This document shows positions 1-6,773 of a DNA stretch of 10,800 nt, piece after piece; position 1 is the stretch's first letter, and the number at the start of each line of letters is the position of its first letter. A program made the position numbers and the translations under genes. Below the pieces are notes generated by a model, which saw nothing but the letters and a program-made list of their open reading frames with translations, was not told where the DNA came from and ran no database searches. Origin of the DNA: Verrucomicrobiota bacterium (GTDB lineage Bacteria > Verrucomicrobiota > Verrucomicrobiia > Limisphaerales > CAZBKV01); contig JAGHDA010000129.1 of assembly GCA_021160185.1 (NCBI GenBank), positions 1-10,800 of the forward strand, in the 5' to 3' direction.

Positions 1-2
1 GC

Positions 3-3000
3 ACCGGCGCGGCGTTCGCCGACCTGAACGGAGACGGTTGGCCGGATCTGCTGGTGAGCAGCCTGGGCGGCGGAGCGCGCTGTTTCCTGAACCGGGGCGG
101 TCGCTTTGCCGACGCCACCGCGGCGGCCGGCCTGGCCTCCCGCTCCGGCGCCACCACGTTCGCCATTGCGGACGTGGATCTGGACGGCGATCTGGACCTG
201 TACGTGGCGAATTACGGCGCGGTTTCCCTGCTCCGTTCGGGGGGGCGGGCCGAGATGCGCCTGGTCAACGGCAAATGGGTGTTCACCGGCCCCAACGCCC
301 GCCGCCTCCGGTTCGAGCGCGGTCAACTCATCGAACTCGGCGAGCCGGACGTCCTCTACCTCAACGACGGCCGGGGCCGCTTCACCGCCGTTCCATGGGG
401 ATCGGAGCGATTCCTCGACGCCGCCGGAAGGCCGTTCCCTGCGCCCTGGGATCACGGGCTCAGCGCCCAGTTCCACGACGTCAACGGCGACGGCTTGCCG
501 GACCTCTACGTGGCCGACGACTTCCAGTCGCCCGATCGATTCTGGATCAATCAAGGCGGCGGCAGGTTCCGACTCCTGCCCTGGTTCGCCCAGCGAAAGG
601 AGAGCTTCTCGGCCATGAGCGTGGACATGGCGGACATCGACCGGGACGGGGACGTGGACCTGTTCGTCACGGAGATGCTCAGCCGCCGCCAGGCCGATCG
701 GGCCCGGGAGCTTTCCAGCAACCGGCTTGTCTGGCCCCTTCCGGGCCGGTTCACCAATTGCGTGGACGTGGTTCAAAACACGCTTCTGCTCAACCGGGGC
801 GACGCCACCTTCGCCGAGATCGCCTTTTTTGCGGGAGTGGAAGCCTCCGACTGGACCTGGACCCAGGCGTTCCTGGACGTGGATCTGGACGGCTACGAAG
901 ACCTGCTCGTGGGCAACGGGATGCTCTACGACGTGCAGGACCGGGACACGCTGGAGCGGATCCGGAGCCTGGGCCGCCAATCGGTGGAGACCTCGCGCAC
1001 CAACCTGTGGCGCTACCCGCCCTTTGTGCGGCCGAACCTCGCCTGGCGCAACCGCGGCGACCTCACCTTCGAGGACAAAAGCGCGGCGTGGCGTTTCAAC
1101 GCCCGGCGCATCAGCAACGCGTTGGCCCTGGGCGACCTGGACGGCGACGGCGACCTGGACGTGGTCCTCAACTGCCTCGGCGACTCGCCGCTCCTGTGCC
1201 GCAACGAGGCCGCCGCGCCGCGGGTGAGCGCGGCCTTGGCCGGACCGCCGGGCAACCCGACCGGCATCGGCGCGCGCGTGCGCCTGCTAGGCGGCCCCGT
1301 GCCCGTCCAGGAGCAGGAGATCCTCGGCGGCGGCCGCTACCTTTCCTGCGACGAGCCGCGCCGCGTCTTTGCGGCCGGCTCGGCCGCGCGCCCCCTCCGC
1401 CTCGAAGTCCGCTGGCCCGGCGGCAAGGTCAGCCGCGTGAGCGACGTCCTGCCCAACCGGGAGTATCTGATCTCGATCGAAGGCGCCGCTTCCTCCGCCG
1501 TGGAAGAGGCGGCCGCGCCTTCGCCCGAGCCGTGGTTCGAGGACGTCTCCGAAGCCCTCGGCTGCGCCCATCACGAGACCCCCTATGACGACTACCGCCG
1601 CCAGCCTCTTCTGCCCCGGCAGTTCAGCAGCCTCGGCCCGGGCGTCTCCTTCTGCGACCTGGACGGCGACGGCTGGGAGGATCTTGTCCTGCCGGACGGC
1701 GCGGGCGGGCGGTTGAGACTTTGCCGCAATGACGCGGGCAGGCGATGGCTCCGCGGCCGGGGCCCGCCCATCGACACGCCGACCCCGCGCGACCAGACCG
1801 CCGCCTTGCCCCTTTACGAGAACGGGCGGCTGACCGGCTTCATGGTCGGCTCGGCCAATTACGAGGACGGCCTGGCCGAAGGCGCGCCGGCCCGGACGTA
1901 CGACTTCAAGACCCACAGGATTCTGGACGAGTTGCCCGGCCAGGCTTCCAGCGCCGGTCCGCTCGCCATGGCCGATTATGACGGGGACGGCGACCTGGAT
2001 CTCTTCCTCGGCGGGCGCATCCTGCCGGGCCGCTACCCCGAGCCCGCTTCCTCGGCCCTCTTCCGGCGCGAAGGAGGTCGTTGGCGGCGCGACGAGGCGG
2101 CCTCGCGTCTCTTCAAAGACCTCGGCCTGGTGAGCGGGGCGGTCTGGAGCGACTTGAACGGCGACGGCTTGCCCGACCTGGCCCTCGCCTGCGAATGGGG
2201 GCCGATCCGCGTCTTTCTGAACCGCGGCGGCAAGCTGGCCGAAGCCACGCGGCGGCTCGGCCTGGGCGAGTGGACCGGATGGTGGAACGGCGTGACCGCG
2301 GGCGACTTCGACGAGGACGGCCGCCTGGATCTGGTCGCCTCGAATTGGGGGCTGAATTGCGGCTACCGCGCCGCCGCCGACCGCCCCGCCGCGCTGCGCT
2401 ACGGGGACCTGACCGGCGAAGGGGAAGTCATCCTCGTGGAAGCCCGCTACGCCCCGGAAATGGGAGCCTACGCGCCCATTCGCTCCCGCGGCGCTCTCGC
2501 CAAGGCCTATCCGCCGCTTGTGGAAGCCTTTCCGACCCACGCCGCGTTCAGCAGGGCGACTCTTGATCAGGTCCTGGCCGCCTTCCCCGGCAAGGCCCGC
2601 GCGCTCCAGGCCCGAACCCTCCAATCCATGCTCTTCCTCAACCGGGGCGACCGGTTCGAACCCCGCCCCCTGCCGCGGGAGGCCCAATTCGCCCCCGCCT
2701 TCGGCCTCTGCGTGGGCGACTTTGACGGCGACGGCCATGAGGACCTCTTCCTGGCCCAGAACTTCTTCGCCGTGCGCGCCGAATGGCCCCGGATGGACGC
2801 CGGCCGCGGGTTGTGGCTCCGGGGCGACGGCAAGGGCGGCTTCCAGGCCGTGCCGGGCCAACGCTCCGGCGTGACGGTCTACGGCGAGCAACGCGGGGCG
2901 GCCTTGGGCGATTTTGACCGGGACGGGCGGATCGACCTCCTCGTCGCCCAGAACGGCGCGCCCTTCCGCCTCTTCCGCAACCGCCGCGCCCGGCCCGGGA

Positions 3001-3284
3001 TTCGGATCCGCGTCCGCCTCGGCCCGGCAAACCCAGTCGGCTTCGGCGCCGTCCTGCGGCTCCGGCGCGGCGATCGAGCGGGTCCTGCCCGGGAAATCCA
3101 CGCCGGATCGGGCTATTGGTCGTGCGACGCCCCCTGCCAGGTCATGAGCCTCCCTGAAGGAACCGGACCGGCCCGGCTCGAAGCGCGCTGGCCGGGCGGC
3201 GGGGCAACCTGCCTCGTGCCCGAAGGCGCGCGGGAAATCCTCCTGGATCGGGAAGGGAGGCTCAGAGTCCGCCGATCTCCGTAG
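3..3284 (+). CDS. Two-module FG-GAP/VCBS repeat protein with ASPIC/UnbV domains (5' end outside window)
   Basis: The reading frame is open to the left edge and is already inside an FG-GAP repeat (ADLNGDGWPDLL), so the real start lies upstream; the GTG at 54 is internal. About 1093 residues are visible. The layout is a tandem duplication. Residues 1-410 hold six calcium-loop motifs of the DxDxDGxxDL type (for example DVDLDGDLDLYV, DIDRDGDVDLFV) and are followed by an ASPIC/UnbV domain at about 417-490 (GIGARVRL ... LEVRWPGG). A second set of six such motifs (about 535-985, including DYDGDGDLDLFL and DFDRDGRIDLLV) is followed by a second ASPIC/UnbV domain at about 1000-1085 (FGAVLRL ... LEARWPGG). 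Proteins of this kind are beta-propeller-like and usually exported in Planctomycetes and Verrucomicrobia; a signal peptide would be in the missing part. The function is unknown and a catalytic role should not be assumed. The stop overlaps a small GC hairpin. Confidence 0.93.
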   Translation, partial: TGAAFADLNGDGWPDLLVSSLGGGARCFLNRGGRFADATAAAGLASRSGATTFAIADVDLDGDLDLYVANYGAVSLLRSGGRAEMRLVNGKWVFTGPNARRLRFERGQLIELGEPDVLYLNDGRGRFTAVPWGSERFLDAAGRPFPAPWDHGLSAQFHDVNGDGLPDLYVADDFQSPDRFWINQGGGRFRLLPWFAQRKESFSAMSVDMADIDRDGDVDLFVTEMLSRRQADRARELSSNRLVWPLPGRFTNCVDVVQNTLLLNRGDATFAEIAFFAGVEASDWTWTQAFLDVDLDGYEDLLVGNGMLYDVQDRDTLERIRSLGRQSVETSRTNLWRYPPFVRPNLAWRNRGDLTFEDKSAAWRFNARRISNALALGDLDGDGDLDVVLNCLGDSPLLCRNEAAAPRVSAALAGPPGNPTGIGARVRLLGGPVPVQEQEILGGGRYLSCDEPRRVFAAGSAARPLRLEVRWPGGKVSRVSDVLPNREYLISIEGAASSAVEEAAAPSPEPWFEDVSEALGCAHHETPYDDYRRQPLLPRQFSSLGPGVSFCDLDGDGWEDLVLPDGAGGRLRLCRNDAGRRWLRGRGPPIDTPTPRDQTAALPLYENGRLTGFMVGSANYEDGLAEGAPARTYDFKTHRILDELPGQASSAGPLAMADYDGDGDLDLFLGGRILPGRYPEPASSALFRREGGRWRRDEAASRLFKDLGLVSGAVWSDLNGDGLPDLALACEWGPIRVFLNRGGKLAEATRRLGLGEWTGWWNGVTAGDFDEDGRLDLVASNWGLNCGYRAAADRPAALRYGDLTGEGEVILVEARYAPEMGAYAPIRSRGALAKAYPPLVEAFPTHAAFSRATLDQVLAAFPGKARALQARTLQSMLFLNRGDRFEPRPLPREAQFAPAFGLCVGDFDGDGHEDLFLAQNFFAVRAEWPRMDAGRGLWLRGDGKGGFQAVPGQRSGVTVYGEQRGAALGDFDRDGRIDLLVAQNGAPFRLFRNRRARPGIRIRVRLGPANPVGFGAVLRLRRGDRAGPAREIHAGSGYWSCDAPCQVMSLPEGTGPARLEARWPGGGATCLVPEGAREILLDREGRLRVRRSP

Positions 3285-3297
3285 CCGCCGAGGCGGC
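3284..3297 (+). terminator. Possible stem-loop at end of the FG-GAP gene
   Basis: GCCGCC and GGCGGC are separated by GA and begin on the last base of the TAG stop. No T-run follows, so at best this is a weak or factor-dependent terminator. It may simply be the edge of the repeat that starts at 3292. Confidence 0.25.
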
Positions 3298-3325
3298 GGG
3301 CGCAAAGGAGCGCGGCTGTCCCGGC
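3292..3325 (+). repeat. 34-bp direct repeat, copy 1
   Basis: It is identical to 3346-3379 except for one T/C difference (GGCTGTCCC here, GGCCGTCCC in copy 2). The copies start 54 bp apart. The core GCGCAAAGGAGCGCGGC recurs as its near reverse complement at 5160-5177. Confidence 0.85.
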
Positions 3326-3345
3326 AAAGGCGGAGCCTCCTCCTC

Positions 3346-3385
3346 GGCGGCGGGCGCAAAGGAGCGCGGCCGTCCCGGCCGCGAC
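3346..3385 (+). repeat. 34-bp direct repeat copy 2, extended by a 32-bp arm repeated inverted at 5146-5177
   Basis: Bases 3346-3379 repeat 3292-3325 with one mismatch. Bases 3354-3385, read on the opposite strand, match 5146-5177 at 28 of 32 positions by hand alignment. This copy and the one at 5146 therefore lie inverted on either side of the AT-rich glycosylase/hydrolase islet. Confidence 0.8.
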
Positions 3386-3463
3386 AACCGCGGCATGGGC
3401 GCGGTTTTGAGGAGCTCATTCGGCGTCTCAACGAGGAAAACAGCGAGGAAGCGGGCGAGCGTC

Positions 3464-3484
3464 GGGCGTCCCGCGCCGCGGCCG
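3464..3484 (+). repeat. GC-rich repeat fragment left of the islet
   Basis: GGGCGTCCCGCGCCGCGGCCG here matches 5126-5145 in the same orientation with a single one-base length difference. It ends about 6 bp before composition turns AT-rich. Confidence 0.6.
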
Positions 3485-3582
3485 GCCTGATGGCGTTTTT
3501 ATCTTTGTTGGCTTTTTGGGGGCGCTTTGTTCATGCTGACGCCGGTAGGCGAAATGTAAAAATATTTGATGGCGCATGGGAT

Positions 3583-4347
3583 ATGAAAATTGACGAATTG
3601 AACAAAAGGATAAAGGAGTGTAGAAAATGCAGGTTGTCTGAAACCAGAATGAACGCTGTCTGCGGGGAGGGGAATTTGAACGCCGAAATTATGTTGGTTG
3701 CTCAGGCGCCGGGAGAGAAAGAAGATAAAGAAGGAAGGATGTTTATCGGCCCTTCGGGGAAAGTGTTGGACGAATTGCTGAAATCGGCGGGAATCAGCAG
3801 GCAAGCGGTTTATATGACAAACCTGATCAAATGCGCGCTTCCGAAATACAGAAAGCCCAAGCAAGATGAAATTGAAGCCTGTAGTTGTTATCTGGACGAG
3901 GAGATTGAACTGATAGATCCAAGGATATTGGCTCCTTTGGGCTATTGCGCCGCTCGTTACATTTTTCAGAAATACGGTCTCTTGTCGCCTTCGAAATCGG
4001 AATTCTCTTCAATTCATGGCAAGCTGTTCTTGGCTGATGATAAAAAGATATTGCCTTTGCCTCATCCTGCGGTCCTTCTCCATAACGCGGACTTTGAGCA
4101 AGATTTAAAGAAGAGTTATAGGAAGCTGCAAGTGGCGTCTAAGGTTTGTAAATGGCATCCGGTGTGTCCGATGAAGAGATTCTATGAGGAGGGAAGGTTG
4201 GATGGAAAATGGATAGAATTATACTGCAAAGGAGACTGGGAAAGCTGCGTTCGTTATCAGATGGAGGAGAGGGGCGAGCCGCACCCGGATTGGATGCTTC
4301 CCGATGGAACTTTGGATGAAAAGTTGCATGGGAGAAAGCGGAGATGA
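3583..4347 (+). CDS. Uracil-DNA glycosylase superfamily protein (family-4-like) with extra C-terminal Cys module
   Basis: This is a 254-residue base-excision-repair glycosylase of the Fe-S family-4 type, which removes uracil from DNA. Numbering from the chosen ATG, four cysteines sit where family 4 holds its 4Fe-4S cluster: C13 and C16 (CRKC), C84 (NLIKC) and C100 (EAC). Motif A is AQAPGEKED (about 40-48) where the family usually has GEAPGxxE, and the downstream HPS-like motif is PHPA (about 160-163). After the core, residues 189-222 carry C189, C195, C215 and C222 in a segment containing ELYCKGDW and ESCVRYQMEE, then HPDWMLPDG; this tail is not part of a standard family-4 enzyme. I chose 3583 because it places the cysteines as in the family. 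An in-frame ATG at 3490 would add 31 hydrophobic-to-basic residues; neither start has a clear ribosome-binding site. AAA, ATA and AGG/AGA codons are frequent, unlike the neighbours. The stop overlaps the next gene. Confidence 0.85.
   Translation: MKIDELNKRIKECRKCRLSETRMNAVCGEGNLNAEIMLVAQAPGEKEDKEGRMFIGPSGKVLDELLKSAGISRQAVYMTNLIKCALPKYRKPKQDEIEACSCYLDEEIELIDPRILAPLGYCAARYIFQKYGLLSPSKSEFSSIHGKLFLADDKKILPLPHPAVLLHNADFEQDLKKSYRKLQVASKVCKWHPVCPMKRFYEEGRLDGKWIELYCKGDWESCVRYQMEERGEPHPDWMLPDGTLDEKLHGRKRR
4331..4347 (+). promoter_or_regulatory. Ribosome-binding site and ATGA coupling junction
   Basis: GGAG (4331-4334) and GCGGAG (4338-4343) precede ATGA (4344-4347), in which the TGA of the glycosylase and the ATG of the hydrolase share bases. 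This predicts coupled translation and therefore one transcript for the pair. Confidence 0.7.
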
Positions 4348-4979
4348 AAGTTGTCATTGTTTATGATAACACAACTTCGAGGGCCGAGCTTGAGGCTGAT
4401 TGGGGGTTCTCGGCGCTTGTAGAGGTTGGAGGAAGAAAGATCCTTTTTGACACTGGGGCGAGCGGGAGGATTTTGCTTTCAAATTTGCAAAAACTTGAGA
4501 TCGACCCGGAGGAGATAGGGGATGTTTTTATTTCTCATCTCCACTGGGACCACACAGGAGGCCTTTCGGCCTTTCTTCGATTGAAGAATCAGTTGAAACT
4601 CTGGATTCCTTCTTACTTTCCTGAAGCGAAAAATGCAAGAGAATTTATTGAACTGAAGGAGCCTGCAAAGCTTTATGAGGGGGTTTGCTCTACGGGCGAG
4701 TTAGAGGGAATAGAGCAATCCCTCTGTGTTGAGACAGAAAAAGGCGTCGTGATCATAGCCGGATGCTCGCACCCGAGGATGGAGCGTATCCTTGAAACGT
4801 CTTCTCAATTCGGCAGGGTTTATGGCATTATAGGAGGCTTGCACGGGGCGAAGCCTGAATCCTTGAAAGAGTTGGACTTGATTTGCCCGACTCATTGCGC
4901 CCAATACAAATCAGAAATAAGATCTCTTTATCCTGAGAAATACGTTGAAGGGGGAGCGGGAAGGGTGATTGTAGTGTGA
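4344..4979 (+). CDS. Metallo-beta-lactamase-fold hydrolase, COG1237-like
   Basis: This 211-residue metallo-beta-lactamase-fold protein has the metal motif HLHWDH at residues 65-70 (HxHxDH), preceded by the ILFDTG strand-turn (33-38). It also has GCSHP at 140-144, GGLHG at 164-168 and CPTHC at 181-185. This motif order matches the COG1237 group (DHPPP-synthase-like hydrolases, named after a methanopterin-pathway enzyme), which is usually somewhat longer (about 240-290 residues from memory). The substrate is unknown and methanopterin synthesis is not implied. It is translationally coupled to the uracil-DNA glycosylase upstream and shares its AT-richer composition, so the two were probably acquired together. 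No signal peptide is seen, so it is probably cytoplasmic. Confidence 0.85.
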   Translation: MKVVIVYDNTTSRAELEADWGFSALVEVGGRKILFDTGASGRILLSNLQKLEIDPEEIGDVFISHLHWDHTGGLSAFLRLKNQLKLWIPSYFPEAKNAREFIELKEPAKLYEGVCSTGELEGIEQSLCVETEKGVVIIAGCSHPRMERILETSSQFGRVYGIIGGLHGAKPESLKELDLICPTHCAQYKSEIRSLYPEKYVEGGAGRVIVV

Positions 4980-5125
4980 ATCCCCAAATCTCAATTTCGA
5001 CAGGAACTTGGTTTTCGGTTCGAGCTGAGAAGCCAACTCCAGAGATTGAGCGCTAGTCAAATCCGGCGCGCGACGTTAGGCGGCCCGGACTTTGGGGTTT
5101 TCACTCCATCTCTGCGAGGGACTGC

Positions 5126-5198
5126 GGGCGTCCCGCCCGCGGCCGATCGCGGCCAGGATGGCCGCGCTCCTTTCCGCTCCTCGCGTCGGCGGCTGCGA
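5126..5198 (+). repeat. Composite dispersed repeat
   Basis: Three sub-blocks recur elsewhere in the window. Bases 5126-5145 match 3464-3484 directly. Bases 5146-5177 match the reverse complement of 3354-3385 at 28 of 32 positions. Bases 5174-5198 match the reverse complement of 9856-9880 exactly (25 of 25). No open frame or transposase accompanies it, so it looks like a small non-coding element (REP- or MITE-like) or a mosaic of such elements. Confidence 0.8.
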
Positions 5199-5216
5199 TT
5201 TTGGGCAATCCGTCCT

Positions 5217-5233
5217 GCGGCCTCCGCGGCCGC
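5217..5233 (-). terminator. Possible stem-loop 3' of the DUF6498 gene
   Basis: GCGGCC and GGCCGC enclose a 5-base loop, 20-36 bp past the stop of the minus-strand gene. The stem is perfect, but no T-run follows on the minus strand, so terminator function is only possible. Confidence 0.3.
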
Positions 5234-5252
5234 GAAGCCAAGGGGCGCAACG

Positions 5253-5951
5253 CTACGGGCGGGCGTTCGCGGAGGCGGGGGCAGGAGCTTGGGCCGGCTT
5301 GTGCTCCTGGAGGTGCAGGACGACGTCCAGAGCGATTTTGAGGATCACCAGCAGCGCCAGGATGGGCGTCGGCGAGCCGAGCAGCATGACCGGCATGGCC
5401 CCGAAGAGGATCGCCACGTGGAGCAGGACGATGCGTTTGTAGGGCTGCGCCATCAGCCTTTTGAGAGTGAACCGCTCCCGCTCGCCGCCGAGGAGGTAGT
5501 TCTGGACAAAGGACACCCCGTGGCTTACGGCCAGGGCCGCCATCGGCCAGAGCAGCCCTGGAGGCAGGTTGCGCCACAACGCGGCGAAAACCCCGCCGAG
5601 CAGCTCCACGAAGACGAGCGGGCCGGGCAGGCTCGGGGAGGGGAACGCCTGGTTCGGATCGGCGACCTTGAAGAGGACGATGAGGAAGAAGCCGTGGACG
5701 GCGCAAAATCCGGAGTAATGGAAGCAGAAGAAGGGGATGAGAAACAATTTGCTTGCGTGCGCGGCGGGCGGGCTCATCCGCACGAGCGCCATGCGCAGCA
5801 CATTGTAGAAGCCGACGATGAGGTTTTCGGTCCAGTAGAGGAGGACAAGCGCGGCCGCGTCCCATCCAAAGAGCAGGACTCCGGCCAGGGGGGCCGCGTT
5901 GGCCGCGATCAGGGCCAGGAGCGAGGCGGAAGGCTTGGGCGGGAAGAACAC
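5253..5951 (-). CDS. DUF6498-like multi-pass membrane protein
   Basis: The protein has 232 residues and about five to six hydrophobic helices (roughly 10-28, 31-52, 67-95, 112-126/131-150, 172-190 and 194-214). The early LLYWTENLIVGFYNVLRM stretch and FFCFHYSGFCAVHG around 74-87 are, as I recall, the hallmark of the DUF6498 family of inner-membrane proteins of unknown function. Y39, W40 and E42, together with H78 and H86 within or near the membrane, are candidate conserved polar residues. The tail is short, Ala/Pro-rich and probably disordered. The start is GTG (5951-5949); only a weak purine stretch precedes it. The stop of the M48 peptidase gene lies 13 bp upstream, so the two are probably co-transcribed. 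Confidence 0.8.
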   Translation of the reverse strand: MFFPPKPSASLLALIAANAAPLAGVLLFGWDAAALVLLYWTENLIVGFYNVLRMALVRMSPPAAHASKLFLIPFFCFHYSGFCAVHGFFLIVLFKVADPNQAFPSPSLPGPLVFVELLGGVFAALWRNLPPGLLWPMAALAVSHGVSFVQNYLLGGERERFTLKRLMAQPYKRIVLLHVAILFGAMPVMLLGSPTPILALLVILKIALDVVLHLQEHKPAQAPAPASANARP

Positions 5952-5964
5952 GGCGCCGAATTTC

Positions 5965-6702
5965 TCAGGGCGAAGGAGCCGTTCCGGGGGCGAGGCGTTT
6001 CAGCCGCTCGAGCCGTTCCCGCGGCGGCGGATGGGAGGCCAGGTAGACGCCGCTTTTCGGGCCGGCGGCGTCGATCGTCTCAAGCCACGCCAGGGCGCCG
6101 TCCAGTCCCCAGCCCGCGCGTCGGACCAGATCCGCCGCGAAGGCGTCCGCGGCCCATTCGCATTCCTTCGAGTGGGCTGTCTCGAGCAACGAGAGGCCTT
6201 GGCCCCGAACCCAGGCGGCCAACGGTCCTGAGCGCAGCGCGGCCCCGGCGGCGCGGACGGCGGTTTGGCTCATCAGCTTCCGCACGGCGTCCCGACGGAC
6301 GGCGTGGGCCATCTCGTGGGCAATCAGGAAGGCCAACGCGTCGTCGCGTCCGCCGCACGAGGCGGCCAGCGACTCGCCGAGGAACAGGAAGCCGCCGGGA
6401 AGGGCGACGGCCCTGGGCGTTTGGAAAGAGACCGCCTCGATGGCGAACTCCCGGTTTTTGTCCCCCAACGCGCCGGCCAGCCGGCGGAGGATCGCTTCCA
6501 AGCGAGGCTGAAGCGCGGGATTCTGCGCCGGGGGCAAAGCCGACTTGAGCTGGCGGGCGAGGAAGGCGCCCAGCTCCCGTTCCGAGCCTTGGGGATCCGA
6601 AGCGCCTTCCTTGGCCTTGTTCCAGAGCCGCTTTGCCTGGCGGGCGAGGGGGATTGCCGCCTGGCCCAGCTTGCGTCCTGCTTGGAAGACCCAGCGGCTC
6701 AT
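5965..6702 (-). CDS. M48-family zinc metallopeptidase, soluble-looking
   Basis: This 245-residue protein has the zinc motif HEMAH (H129, E130, H133) and a third ligand at E182 in CEWAAD, the usual gluzincin ExxxD arrangement. SHPPPRERLERL near 223-234 is the characteristic M48 tail motif. LPGGFLFLGESL (101-112) is the edge strand before the catalytic helix. The sequence fits the short M48C type (LoiP/BepA/Oma1-like core). Unlike those proteins, it has no lipobox or clear signal peptide; its first 35 residues are basic and amphipathic (VFQAGRKLGQ, RQAKRLWNKAKEG), which could attach it to the membrane surface. It is the first gene of a likely pair with the membrane protein encoded 13 bp downstream, so quality control of membrane proteins is a reasonable inference. 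No strong ribosome-binding site is seen, and a small inverted repeat (AGGCG-AG-CGCCT, 6703-6714) abuts the ATG. Confidence 0.9.
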   Translation of the reverse strand: MSRWVFQAGRKLGQAAIPLARQAKRLWNKAKEGASDPQGSERELGAFLARQLKSALPPAQNPALQPRLEAILRRLAGALGDKNREFAIEAVSFQTPRAVALPGGFLFLGESLAASCGGRDDALAFLIAHEMAHAVRRDAVRKLMSQTAVRAAGAALRSGPLAAWVRGQGLSLLETAHSKECEWAADAFAADLVRRAGWGLDGALAWLETIDAAGPKSGVYLASHPPPRERLERLKRLAPGTAPSP

Positions 6703-6724
6703 AGGCGAGCGCCTGCCTGAGGGG

Positions 6725-6755
6725 GCGCGGCGGGAAGCGTCGCCGCCCGCCGCGC
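6725..6755 (-). terminator. Strong GC stem-loop between oxidoreductase and M48 genes
   Basis: Two perfect 10-base arms (GCGCGGCGGG and CCCGCCGCGC) enclose 11 bases. It lies 36 bp beyond the oxidoreductase stop and 22 bp before the M48 ATG. No T-run follows on the minus strand, so it may be a factor-dependent terminator, an RNA-processing or stability hairpin, or a repeat remnant. Confidence 0.5.
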
Positions 6756-6773
6756 TAAGCCGCCGTTTGCCTC

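Larger units (their letters stand above)
3285..3582. other. GC-rich intergenic spacer with repeat fragments
   Basis: No convincing gene lies here. It holds a short perfect hairpin on the preceding stop (GCCGCC-GA-GGCGGC, 3284-3297), a 34-bp direct repeat (3292-3325 and 3346-3379), and a third repeat fragment (3464-3484). Base composition changes sharply near 3490, from GC-rich to AT-richer. The frame of the following glycosylase is open throughout this spacer, but the segment has no ATG in that frame before 3490 and its GC-rich part looks like repeat DNA. A 31-codon frame from the ATG at 3395 to a TGA at 3488-3490 has no visible ribosome-binding site and is not called. Confidence 0.6.
4980..5252. 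other. Spacer between convergent genes
   Basis: No gene is seen. The left part (to about 5060) is still of intermediate composition and the right part is GC-rich repeat DNA. A weak hairpin can be drawn at 5008-5036 (TTGG...CCAA arms with two G-T pairs, no T-run). A perfect 6-bp stem lies at 5217-5233. Translating 5119-5177 gives GVPPA...GQDGRAP, a phrase I associate with GC-rich intergenic repeats in verrucomicrobial genomes; this is from memory. Confidence 0.55.

Noticed and set aside
1287..3431. Long minus-strand open frame (714 codons) opposite the FG-GAP gene
   Set aside because: Its translation is low-complexity Arg/Ala/Gly/Pro with no domain, and it mirrors a clearly coding plus strand; high G+C removes stops from the opposite strand.
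3395..3490. 31-codon frame from ATG 3395 whose TGA overlaps the ATG at 3490
   Set aside because: It has no ribosome-binding site, a basic low-complexity product and lies in repeat-rich DNA; it is not supportable as a gene.
5075..5081. GTTAGGC resembling an integron attC core (GTTRRRY) near the right edge of the islet
   Set aside because: No matching inverse core (GCCTAAC) precedes it at attC distance, only an imperfect GCCAAC at 5032-5037; there is no GTTRRRY at the left edge and no foldable attC stem.
5101..5865. Second minus-strand frame (254 codons) overlapping the DUF6498 gene
   Set aside because: It is frame-shifted against a well-supported membrane protein and its sequence is Arg/Pro-rich without domain signatures.
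5046..6548. Plus-strand open frame of 500 codons
   Set aside because: It runs antisense to the DUF6498 and M48 genes, which have clear motifs; its own translation is Arg-rich and starts inside a repeat.
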